Virus record (IMG/VR): IMGVR_UViG_3300030090_005340
Span: 1 to 20,426 of that record
DNA length: 20,426 nucleotides
Source: a virus
Strand: one strand, 5' to 3'
In this document: positions 1 through 7,400 of the stretch, one piece after another
Position numbering within the stretch: position 1 is the stretch's first letter
How the letters are laid out: each line of letters starts with the position of its first letter
Position numbers and translations under genes: made by a program
Notes under the pieces: model-generated
Databases searched by the model: none
The model's input: the letters and a program-made list of their open reading frames with translations, nothing else
What the model was told of the DNA's origin: nothing

Positions 1-284
1 GAAATAACAATTGTTGACTTGCCTGACTGACGGGGCAGTTTTGCAATTACGAAGCGGTCGTTGTGCATGCTGTGAATCATTTTCTTTTGATATTCATACG
101 GCTCAAACTGCACAAGCCCCTCGTCAAGAGAAACGATCTTGACAAAGTTTTCAATAAAATACATGGGGTCTGCCACGCACTTTGCATATTCTTCGATTTG
201 TTCTTTTGTAAATTCAGTCTGTACGCCAGCGGCTTTCAGATTGATATTGCCAAGATAGGACTCGGCATCATGCTTCTCGGTCAT
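1..284 (-). CDS. 17: Terminase large subunit, gp17-like (N-terminal 94 codons, 3' part outside window)
   Basis: Packaging motor ATPase/nuclease that pumps DNA into the prohead; only the start of the ATPase domain is visible. Reading the minus strand from ATG at 284 gives an open frame to the window edge. Residues 59-66 (QFEPYEYQ) look like the adenine-binding Q motif that precedes the P-loop in T4-type large terminases. Residues 84-91 (PRQSGKST) are a Walker A motif with lysine at 89. The gene begins inside the 3' end of gp16, overlapping it by 17 bp, as expected for a gp16-gp17 pair. AGGA directly abuts the ATG and is too close to serve alone; a purine run GAAGAAG 7 nt upstream is the more plausible ribosome site. 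The P-loop is nearer the N-terminus than in T4 gp17 (about residue 160), as in marine T4-like phages. The nuclease domain cannot be assessed. The assignment is firm. Confidence 0.95.
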   Translation of the reverse strand, partial: MTEKHDAESYLGNINLKAAGVQTEFTKEQIEEYAKCVADPMYFIENFVKIVSLDEGLVQFEPYEYQKKMIHSMHNDRFVIAKLPRQSGKSTIVI

Positions 285-750
285 TCCTAATCTTCTTCAC
301 TTTCTTCGCAGGAAGTTGTTTTGCAATCATATCCTGTAGTTCTTTTGTAGATCCAACAAAGAAGGCGTTGTTCGTGACCTGTTTCTTTGTTTCATCTTTT
401 TCAAGGTCTTTCATTTGTTTATGAACATCCAGTAATTCTTTGTTGGCTTCTGTCGCGGTTTTGAGAAGTTGCGATACCACCTCATAGGCTCTTGGGCTGT
501 CGCTCTCGGATGCGACTTTCAAGATTCCGTCAATAGCAACTTTACTATTATCAATTACATCTTTTAGATTTTCACGCACCTCGCTGTAGTCTTTTCGTTG
601 ATCCATCTTTTTGCGGTCGGGAAACTTGGAGAGATCAACTTTGACAGGTTCACGGCGAGCGATGTCGGCATCCACCACATCAGGTGTCGTTTTCCGCACA
701 TCGTTAGGCTCTATATTCAAAGCGTTTTCTAAAGGGTTTTCATCTTTCAT
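268..750 (-). CDS. 16: Terminase small subunit, gp16-like
   Basis: Small terminase, which recognises phage DNA and regulates the gp17 motor. The 160-residue length is close to T4 gp16 (164). The protein is highly charged: an N-terminal arm rich in Asp, Arg and Lys (to about 55), then a helix-favouring central region (about 58-125, including SDSPRAYEVVSQLLKTATEA) that could form the coiled-coil oligomerisation core, and a C-terminal segment with TKELQDMIAKQL and a basic end. TAATG joins its ATG to the gp15 stop. A strong GGAGGA ribosome site lies 8 nt upstream inside the last gp15 codons, which suggests translational coupling. Its own 3' end overlaps gp17. Primary sequence alone is weakly diagnostic for this family; the call rests mainly on size, helical character and position between gp15 and gp17. 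Confidence 0.88.
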   Translation of the reverse strand: MKDENPLENALNIEPNDVRKTTPDVVDADIARREPVKVDLSKFPDRKKMDQRKDYSEVRENLKDVIDNSKVAIDGILKVASESDSPRAYEVVSQLLKTATEANKELLDVHKQMKDLEKDETKKQVTNNAFFVGSTKELQDMIAKQLPAKKVKKIRNDREA

Positions 751-1571
751 TATAATGTTCCTCCAGTTACACTAAGTGTATTTGGGTAAGAGAAAATTTC
801 TTGTGTTACACCAGCGACAGGGGGCAACGAGTCTGCGCCGGACGGTCCCGTGATGCTTGAAATAATTCTGGATGCCGCACCAGTTGGACCTGTGATTGAT
901 CCATCATTTTCAAAAAATGCAAAAAAGTTTGTGATATCTGTTGTTGTAATGTGCTTTTGTGTTTTGATAGGTGAAAAAATGTAAGACAGTGCTGCAAAGT
1001 CTATATTGAAAACAATTGTCCGTTGTGTGGTTGTGTCACCATCATACTGCACCTCTGGAGTGACAGACTGAATCGTGATTGGCAAATCAACCTTTGCGTT
1101 CAAACTCGTATAATTTAAGGTGATTGTAAACTCAGGAGTAAAATATGCTAAAATTTGTTCAACAATCTGTAAAGCATCATCCATAGTTCTAGTCACAATC
1201 GCTAACGAAAAGTTGACTGTGTATGGCACTTCCGCAAATTGTCTTTCAAAAACTCCAGTGGTGTCAGTCGCACCGTATCTTTTGCTAATCGTATTTCGTT
1301 TGCGAGTGGGGTCATAATTTATGGACGTAATATTGAAACCCATGCGGGGTAAAACTTGACCGATGTGAACATTAGAGTCCTCACCCTTTAGAAGCGGATA
1401 CTCATCAAGCATTCTCATAAATTTTTCTTTGGGTGAGTAAGTAATTGGCACTAAGATTTTCTTAGTGGTGTTACCATCGGAGTCTCTACGCTGAACGTAA
1501 ATTTCATCAAAAAGACTACCGAATGCAACCACAGTTTTTCTAAGAGATTCGTTATAAAATGTATCAAACAT
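750..1571 (-). CDS. 15: Tail completion and sheath stabiliser, gp15-like
   Basis: In T4, gp15 forms the hexameric ring capping the tail tube and sheath and is the surface that docks to the gp13/gp14 neck. This protein has 273 residues against 272 in T4. The N-terminus (FYNESLRKTVVAFGSLFDEIYVQR, in part) and the VLPRMGF segment near residue 73-79 are typical of the marine T4-like gp15 family, as is the run of beta-rich sequence ending with PIKTQKHITTTDI (about 201-213). Residues 225-234 (SITGPTGAAS) and 239-248 (SITGPSGADS) form an imperfect tandem duplication of a Gly-Pro-X type motif, resembling the collagen-like fibre encoded nearby. Start chosen at ATG 1571, which overlaps the gp14 stop as TAATG and has GGAGGG 9 nt upstream within gp14. 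Gene order 13-14-15-16 supports the call. Confidence 0.9.
   Translation of the reverse strand: MFDTFYNESLRKTVVAFGSLFDEIYVQRRDSDGNTTKKILVPITYSPKEKFMRMLDEYPLLKGEDSNVHIGQVLPRMGFNITSINYDPTRKRNTISKRYGATDTTGVFERQFAEVPYTVNFSLAIVTRTMDDALQIVEQILAYFTPEFTITLNYTSLNAKVDLPITIQSVTPEVQYDGDTTTQRTIVFNIDFAALSYIFSPIKTQKHITTTDITNFFAFFENDGSITGPTGAASRIISSITGPSGADSLPPVAGVTQEIFSYPNTLSVTGGTL
759..764 (-). promoter_or_regulatory. Ribosome-binding site of gp16, inside gp15
   Basis: GGAGGA on the minus strand, 8 nt before the gp16 ATG (750) and within the last codons of gp15. With the TAATG junction it argues for coupled but independently strong initiation of the small terminase. Confidence 0.75.
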
Positions 1572-2443
1572 TAGAGATCACCCTCCGAGAATGGATCAGT
1601 GTCAGTAAAGTCCATGAAGGTTGAGGACTCTAAACCAAATGTATTGTTGTCGTTGAAAACGTCTTTCACAAAGAAGTCACTCGTAAGACCAATTGAATTG
1701 ATATGATATGTTGCACCAGAAGAATTACCCAAAAGATTTCTAAAGTTGTCAACAACACCGGAAACAAGTTGAAGTTCTGCGACCTTCGTAGTGGAATCCC
1801 AGTTGATAACATTCATTGTCGCACCTGTCACACCGCTTGTATCATACAAGTATGCGATTTCACCCTCGGTGAAGTTGCCAGATCCAGTGCTACCCAACTG
1901 TGCTGCAAAAAGTTGATCAACAGTCTCAGATGTAACACCATCGATTTGATCAAAACCTGTATCAAACTCGCTACCAGAGTATCTAAACAGACTACATTTC
2001 AACTGAAAAGAAAATATTTTACCAAAATTGAAAAAGTTTTGCTCACGTTCAATGAAGTTGATTTCAAATAAACCCTCAGAAAGCGGGAAGAAAACTAAGT
2101 CACCCTCTCTAGGGTACGGGTAATTTTTATCAGCGAATGTTTCTAAAAATCTTTTACGAGAGACAGTCAGTGTGATTTCATCCCGAACCTCTAGACCAAA
2201 CTGAGTCATCAACTCGCCTTCGCCTTCATAGCCCTCGTACGAATCAACATACATTTCTAACTCTCTGCCGTTTTCAAATTTTGGCAGGCGGTCTTCACCA
2301 AATACTTCGTCTTTGTTTACAAGAGTTCTAGGGATGTAAACCATATTGACACCGTGGATCTTGATTGCTTCATCAACCAAGTCCTGAACAAGCCTTTGCT
2401 CTGCGGTGTTCTTGAATTTATTGAAGTATTGATTCGTTGCCAT
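1571..2443 (-). CDS. 14: Neck protein, gp14-like (head completion)
   Basis: gp14 builds the upper collar together with gp13, seals the filled head and provides the tail-docking site. The N-terminal half is characteristic: YFNKFKNTAEQRLVQDLVDE near the start, then MVYIPRT (34-40), FGEDRLPKFENG (48-59) and YEGYEGEGELMTQFGLEVRDE (69-89, in part), followed by a beta-rich region with PREGDLVFFPLS (111-122). Residues roughly 190-245 hold a small insertion-like module (GEIAY, GVTGAT, INWDSTTKVAEL, SSGATYHI) of a kind often seen in marine phage virion proteins. The product is 290 residues, somewhat longer than T4 gp14 (256), and that module could account for the difference. It starts 2 bp after the gp13 stop and has no clear GGAG sequence, only ACGGG, so it is probably translated by coupling to gp13. 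Its stop overlaps the gp15 start. Confidence 0.92.
   Translation of the reverse strand: MATNQYFNKFKNTAEQRLVQDLVDEAIKIHGVNMVYIPRTLVNKDEVFGEDRLPKFENGRELEMYVDSYEGYEGEGELMTQFGLEVRDEITLTVSRKRFLETFADKNYPYPREGDLVFFPLSEGLFEINFIEREQNFFNFGKIFSFQLKCSLFRYSGSEFDTGFDQIDGVTSETVDQLFAAQLGSTGSGNFTEGEIAYLYDTSGVTGATMNVINWDSTTKVAELQLVSGVVDNFRNLLGNSSGATYHINSIGLTSDFFVKDVFNDNNTFGLESSTFMDFTDTDPFSEGDL
1581..1586 (-). promoter_or_regulatory. Ribosome-binding site of gp15, inside gp14
   Basis: GGAGGG on the minus strand, 9 nt before ATG 1571, lying in the Glu-Gly-Asp-Leu coding end of gp14. It supports the 1571 start over any internal Met. Confidence 0.72.
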
Positions 2444-2445
2444 GA

Positions 2446-3240
2446 TTAGCCCGTAAAGAAGTCAGGTGGTAGTTCGTACTTGTCTTGCAATGTTTCTTCG
2501 ATTTGATTCATCTCTTCGTTCGCACTTGACATAAGTTGATCGGCATTGAATTGCACGCCTCCGGGTAGACTAATGTTTTGATATTTGCTAAGATTCATCC
2601 CCCATTGTTTTTTGAATGATGCCGTGACATATCTTTTCAACAAAATGTCGTTATAGATTTCAGTATAATTGTCTGGATCAAGTGAGACATAGCAATCCAA
2701 AACAATAAAATCACCCACGCTTACAGTTTCAGACCAATTCATGTCAAGATAAACTCTGTTGGTTACACGACTAAATCTAATTTGTTTTTCTGGGTCAAGA
2801 AAGTCAGCGAGTAATTTTATGTAAGTCTGTGTGATATAATAATTTGACATATCACCACCATATCTCAGACCATATGAGTCATTGAGTGCCATTTGATATC
2901 GAATGCTGAACATGTTTGATCCAGCACCACCTTCATCAAACTGAAAGGCTTTGGTCACTGATACGATTCTCGCAGCACTTTCTACCTGTGGATAATCGTT
3001 GGGTCCAGTCAGTCCAAGTGTGTCCGTATCAATAAATCCATTATCGATATCTGTTTGAGTAATTTCGTGTTTGTATAAGGCACGCTCTACACCGTCAAAG
3101 TGATACTCATTGAACATCTGAATCGCATCATCGAGTGAATCCTCAAGTTGAGCATCGTCAACATTAATCTCGATTACGGGTGCGCCGAGTTTTCTTAGAG
3201 CATACTGTTTTAGTTCTTCGCGTGTCGTTGGTGTTGCCAT
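2446..3240 (-). CDS. 13: Neck protein, gp13-like (head completion)
   Basis: gp13 binds the portal vertex after packaging and, with gp14, forms the neck that accepts the tail. The N-terminus is the clearest signature in the window: TREELKQYALRKLGAPVIEI (6-25) and DDAQLEDSLDDAIQMFNEYH (28-47), a helical pattern shared by marine T4-like gp13 proteins. Later signatures are MALNDSYGLRYGGDMSNYY (about 112-130), a QIRFSRVTNRVYLDM strand region and a helical segment LLKRYVTASFKKQWGMNLSK. The length of 264 residues compares with 309 for T4 gp13. It is the only gene here preceded by a sizeable non-coding gap. AAGGAG lies 8 nt before the ATG and could be occluded by a hairpin. It is the first gene of the tightly coupled 13-14-15-16-17 block. 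Confidence 0.94.
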   Translation of the reverse strand: MATPTTREELKQYALRKLGAPVIEINVDDAQLEDSLDDAIQMFNEYHFDGVERALYKHEITQTDIDNGFIDTDTLGLTGPNDYPQVESAARIVSVTKAFQFDEGGAGSNMFSIRYQMALNDSYGLRYGGDMSNYYITQTYIKLLADFLDPEKQIRFSRVTNRVYLDMNWSETVSVGDFIVLDCYVSLDPDNYTEIYNDILLKRYVTASFKKQWGMNLSKYQNISLPGGVQFNADQLMSSANEEMNQIEETLQDKYELPPDFFTG

Positions 3241-3248
3241 CTAAATCG

Positions 3249-3254
3249 CTCCTT
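3249..3254 (-). promoter_or_regulatory. Ribosome-binding site of gp13
   Basis: AAGGAG on the minus strand, 8 nt before the ATG at 3240. It fixes that ATG as the gp13 start and overlaps the 3' arm of the inverted repeat. Confidence 0.75.
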
Positions 3255-3258
3255 GTCC

Positions 3259-3265
3259 TTTTATA
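3259..3265 (-). promoter_or_regulatory. TATAAAA element, possible weak late-promoter -10
   Basis: TATAAAA on the minus strand sits in the hairpin loop, 18 bp before the gp13 ATG. It matches the first six bases of the T4 late promoter consensus TATAAATA but not the last two. If used, transcription would begin near 3252, so the RNA would lack the 5' hairpin arm. The leader would then be only about 12 nt, which is short, so the promoter call is tentative. Confidence 0.3.
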
Positions 3266-3333
3266 TGTATTGGAGCGAGGCTTCCTACGTCTTTTGATAC
3301 TGTCTTTTGGATGCTTATCGTTATCTTTTGACA

Positions 3334-4479
3334 TTACAGACTAAGGAAATCGATTTGCTCAAGTTCTCTAACTGTGGTGAAAGCACTAATTTTATCAAAC
3401 TTTGAAGGAATTGTTGTATTCAACGCTCTTGTGAAGGCATCATTCAAGATCATGTCAAATTCAGACGCACCAGTAAAGCCCGTGAAAGGATGAGCATCAG
3501 CCGTAGCAGATCCACCGCTGGTGACTGAAAGTGGGAAAGTGCCGCCGCTGATACCGGGAACAACGATTTCAGAGATGAAGGCTGCGTCCGCCGTGGCGTA
3601 GACTTTATGATTTGCCTCAATCAATGTTTGGAATCTTTGTAATGTGTTTAGTAAACTTGCATTTACTTGGTATGTGACAGTGCCACCACTGACATTGAAT
3701 GTAGATGTTACGTCAGACGAAACTGTGGCTGGCATTTGTTGAAGAACATCGGTTCTAAAATCATTGAATTGAACGATGGTTCTTGCAATGTTTGGCACTA
3801 ATGGGTCTGGACCAAGGAAAGGATTCGCAACCAAAGTGGTAGTGATACCATTATTCATATTTTCAAGAGAGTTTCCTGCTGTGATGTCAAGGAACCCTGT
3901 AGCACCAGTCACACCAAATGTTCTACCGACTCCAAGCAGATAAAACCCAAATGTAAATCCACCACTTACTCCGCCTGTACCCACATTGTCAAGGCTACCA
4001 CCAAAGTAACCTTGAAGAGTCAGCCCAGTGGTGGTTTTGATTTGAATTTCATCCATGTGTTCTGCTGTGAAGTAACCTGCCGTGGCTGCAATATACAAAA
4101 AGTGCGTGCTTCTTGGATCAATTTGAGAAATGGTTCTGTTCTCTGGAGCGAGCGTAGCACCGAGGTTTGATTTAGCGACAGTGGTTGCGAACTTAGTCGA
4201 ATTTTTTATACTAGGAGACTTTTCACCAGTCTGAATGAAATTTCTTCTACTATTAGTATCTGCAAAAAATCGACTCGAAATAAACTCACGAAGTTCCCTG
4301 TTTGTGCCTACAGTGATGCCTCCATTTTGTGCATAGTCTGTAGTCAAACCAGAAGCAGCCAAAAATACTGAGTCTGCCGTGAAGGAGAGAAGGTTTTTAT
4401 TTAGATAATTACCATCACTGTCGAACACAAGCACGGTTCGATTGCCGAAATACGGTCCACTATATGTTTCTCCGGGCAT
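3334..4479 (-). CDS. Virion structural protein of unknown function in the wac (fibritin) position
   Basis: I do not recognise this 381-residue protein. It lies between the collagen-like fibre gene and gp13, the position T4 gives to wac, whose product forms the neck whiskers. Nothing in it resembles a long fibritin coiled coil: the sequence is rich in Gly, Thr, Ser and Phe and looks mainly beta-structured, with glycine clusters at about 160-200 (for example GTGGVSGGFTFGFYLLGVG) and a GVTGATG motif near 188. The N-terminus (MPGETYSGPYFGNRTVLVFD) shows no signal peptide, and no transmembrane helix is evident. The C-terminal third is more helical (SLLNTLQRFQTLIEANHKVY; FDMILNDAFTRALNT). The start is supported by AGGAGA 7 nt upstream. 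It begins 14 bp after the fibre gene, so it is probably co-expressed with it. A neck, collar or fibre-associated structural role is inferred only from context. Confidence 0.72.
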   Translation of the reverse strand: MPGETYSGPYFGNRTVLVFDSDGNYLNKNLLSFTADSVFLAASGLTTDYAQNGGITVGTNRELREFISSRFFADTNSRRNFIQTGEKSPSIKNSTKFATTVAKSNLGATLAPENRTISQIDPRSTHFLYIAATAGYFTAEHMDEIQIKTTTGLTLQGYFGGSLDNVGTGGVSGGFTFGFYLLGVGRTFGVTGATGFLDITAGNSLENMNNGITTTLVANPFLGPDPLVPNIARTIVQFNDFRTDVLQQMPATVSSDVTSTFNVSGGTVTYQVNASLLNTLQRFQTLIEANHKVYATADAAFISEIVVPGISGGTFPLSVTSGGSATADAHPFTGFTGASEFDMILNDAFTRALNTTIPSKFDKISAFTTVRELEQIDFLSL

Positions 4480-4493
4480 TTATATCTCTCCTG

Positions 4494-7400
4494 TTATACC
4501 GTAAAGAAGTTCGCTTTGATTGTATAGAATCCGTCAGTGGAAGTTCTATTTAGATAGTTTCTTGTTTGTGAGTTTCCAAAGTCACATCCTGTGATCACAA
4601 ATCTGTCATGGCTCGCTGTTTGGAAATCAACACCACCAGTTTTGACGTTTCCTCTACCATTATTCATAATAGTTTCAAGTCCTCCATTTCCAGAGTCAGA
4701 TCCTATAGTACCTAAGAATTCCTTTGGCACAAGAGTAGCGAAAGGACAAATTCTCAAACTGTTATTTACAGATCCACTCGCTCTAAACGTGATTGGAATT
4801 GTGATATTTTCACCATCCTCTGGGTATTGAACTTTATCAGATCCGATTGGGTAGTTATCAAATCCCATCTTATCTGCGAATGTCAGATCACGCAGGTCGA
4901 GGAAAGACATCTCTCTGGAGTTCACTGGTTTTCCGCTTGCACCACTTGTAGTTAGTCTTTCGATTTGTTGATTAGGAATCATATACAAAGCACTTGGCTC
5001 AGGTGGATTATTTTGTGGGAATGAACCGGGACCGACATTATTCAAGTCACACTCTGCGATTGTCTTATCCTCAAAGACTGCAACGCCGATGACTGGAATC
5101 AATGTCGTGTCAATCACTTGAGCGTTATTAGGCTGAATTCTAGCGTACGCCGCATCTGTTGAAGAAACATTATTTTGACTACCATTCAAAGTTGTTTCTG
5201 CACCCAAAGCGATTCTGTCCAAACCAAGGACAGAGCCATAGTAGTAGAATTTAGGATACAGGGTTACCTCAATATCATAGTTACCCACGCAATTGTTACC
5301 GTCACCATCTACGATTGTTTTGAGCGGTCCAGTACCCTCTTGTTCTGGGTTGGAAGATGTGTCATTACCACCTGCGGGAAGTGCAAGTTGATTGTATTCA
5401 TCATGGCGTGCAGGTGTGCTTTGTGAATAATTAGTGTCAGGACTCACAGAACCATTCGCACCTAGGAACGCCACCTCAATAGGGATAGAATCACCACCGG
5501 GGAAGGCAGATCCTCTTTCATTCAGTTGGAACAGTCCGTTAGATTGACAGTTTACAAAACACACTCTTTCTTTGTGATTGAATGTATCTGCATACAAGAA
5601 GCAGTGTGCGATCACTGACTCTTGATCATTGTTAGGAATAGTAACCTGTTCAGTAATACTTCTATTGAGAACACCCTGCGAAGGTCCGCCCGGAACCTCG
5701 CCGGGAACAATGATATCGTAACCGGCAGATACACCATCAGAGTTTAGAACCTGAACACCCGAAAGGGTTTCCATGTTTACACCAAGGTCACCCTGTAATT
5801 TGAGTTTACCAGTTATAACATCAACCGATTGGTCACTCGGACTGTATTCAAGGCTTGAACCCACCGCAGTAAAATCACTGTGATACAAGAAGTTGTAGTT
5901 TTCACCACCAGCAGGTCCGGGGTTGGCTGCATAGAATTGAACCGGAACCCCAGTGGCAGGCATTGATCCGATCTTATTTTTGAGTTGGAAGAACGTAACT
6001 CTGTCAATCGTGGTCGGGAACGCATTGTTGACAGTTGCAGCAAAGAATTCACCGGAGCCATCGGTCGCAGAGACAAACACTTGCGCACTTTTCGTAATAC
6101 CAGCCAAATATTGCTCAATACTGATACCGTGATTATTTTGGTGTCCGACGAAAAGAACGTCAGTGCCAGACAGGTGGAGTTCACCGGGAAATTTACCAAT
6201 ACCCACAGCGGTGCTTGTAATACCGTATGCAAAGAAAGCGGGTGCGCCTGTTGCTCCTGTCGCCCCTGTTGCACCAGTGGCTCCAGTGGCTCCGGTGCTT
6301 CCTGTTATACCAGTGGCTCCTGTTGGACCAGCGGTGGTAGCACCTGTCGCACCCGTAGCACCTGTCGCACCAGTGTTACCAAGACCAGCGACAGTGGCGT
6401 AGAAATGACCTGTCGCACCGACAGGCAACGCAGATCCAACGACACTAGTAGAATCAAGACTGATCGTGTATCTACCACCGGCGAGTTGAACATTATTAAT
6501 TCTCGCACTAAGAATACCACCTGTTGATCCTGTAATAAAGACGCGATCTCTGGCAACTTGATCAAGACCATTCAAAAGATTTGAAATGTCAAAAGATGCA
6601 CCAGAACCGTCACCATCTGTGATCGCTGTGTGCTTATTGATAATAATTTGAGATGCAGAGTTTTTGAGTTGTCCCTCACTCGGTGTGGCAGAATTCACCA
6701 CCGTATAAATGAATCCGGGGAATCCTGCCGATCCGGTAGCACCAGTGTTACCAGTTGCACCTGTCGCTCCGGTCGCTCCTGTAGCACCAGTGGCTCCGGT
6801 CGCACCTGTCGCACCAGTAGCACCTGTGTTGCCGGTTGCACCTGTCGCACCAGTAGCACCTGTGTTACCAGAAATGCCGTGTGCCGTGAAAGTAAATTCT
6901 GCTGTTGCACCGAATTGTTCTGTTGTGGTGTAAGAACTTTCAATTGTGATACCATTGCTACCAACAAGTGAAATTCTATTAATACTGTTTCCAAGAAGTT
7001 GAAGATCATCACCAACACTCTTCTTCACAGATGCCGCTTCAAAACCAGATCCAGTAGCACCAAAGTTATTATCAAAGAAGAGTAAAACCTTATCACCGTT
7101 ATCACTATTACCGTTGTTAGTCGCCCAGCCCGGATCTTGAATCGGGAAACCATCGAAAAGATAGATGGTTTGCCCATCTGATCCGGTGGATGTTAGGACA
7201 CTTGTAACATTTACTTCATAAACATAATTGTCAGTCGAGGGTTGAGCAGTTTGGCTTGGCTCCCAGACAACAAAAACTTTTGTGCCGCCGCCATTTTGGG
7301 CATCGATTTGTTTCAAGAAGTTTTCGACATCAGTGCCACTTGAGTTGATTGAATCAACAGTGAGTCGTTTCTTATCACCAGAGACAGTTGAAATCCTCAG

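Larger units (their letters stand above)
3246..3278 (-). promoter_or_regulatory. Inverted repeat that could sequester the gp13 ribosome site
   Basis: TCGCTCC at 3246-3252 and GGAGCGA at 3272-3278 are perfect 7-bp inverted complements with a 19-nt loop. In minus-strand RNA the 3' arm is GGAGCGA, which includes most of the gp13 AAGGAG ribosome site (3249-3254). A folded transcript arriving from upstream genes would mask that site. T4 uses the same arrangement for gene e, soc and some other late genes, where long early transcripts are silenced by a hairpin. Confidence 0.5.
3241..3333 (-). promoter_or_regulatory. Intergenic leader upstream of gp13
   Basis: This 93-bp interval is the only non-coding stretch in the window longer than 14 bp. 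On the minus strand it carries three copies of CAAAAGA (plus positions 3324-3330, 3303-3309 and 3290-3296), then one arm of an inverted repeat, an AT-rich segment with TATAAAA, and the second arm containing the gp13 ribosome-binding site. No T-tract follows the hairpin, so an intrinsic terminator for the upstream genes is not supported. A regulatory leader for the neck/terminase genes is an inference from position and structure. Confidence 0.55.

Noticed and set aside
63-290. Plus-strand reading frame opposite the terminase start
   Set aside because: Antisense to the conserved Walker A region of gp17 and to the gp16 end; no support as a gene.
806-997. Short minus-strand frame inside gp15
   Set aside because: Out-of-frame shadow of gp15, which has strong family, position and ribosome-site support.
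3246-3278. Inverted repeat as an intrinsic terminator
   Set aside because: Only GATTTAG follows the 3' arm rather than a U-tract, and the arm contains the ribosome site of gp13.
4476-4483. TATAAATG on the minus strand, close to the T4 late promoter TATAAATA
   Set aside because: It includes the ATG of the 381-residue gene, so a start from it would fall inside that gene and could not express it; it fits better as an AT-rich spacer after the ribosome site.
5985-6527. A 180-residue plus-strand frame with Cys/Ser/Thr repeats
   Set aside because: Low-complexity antisense product of collagen-like tract 2 and its flanks.
6714-6869. Regular repeats as a CRISPR array
   Set aside because: The repeats are 9-bp codon triplets in frame within a long open reading frame, with no spacers.
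6163-6933. Plus-strand reading frames rich in Pro-Val-Ala or Cys-Arg-Thr-Ser opposite the fibre gene
   Set aside because: They are antisense readings of the Gly-Ala-Thr repeat codons, with no ribosome site or family resemblance.
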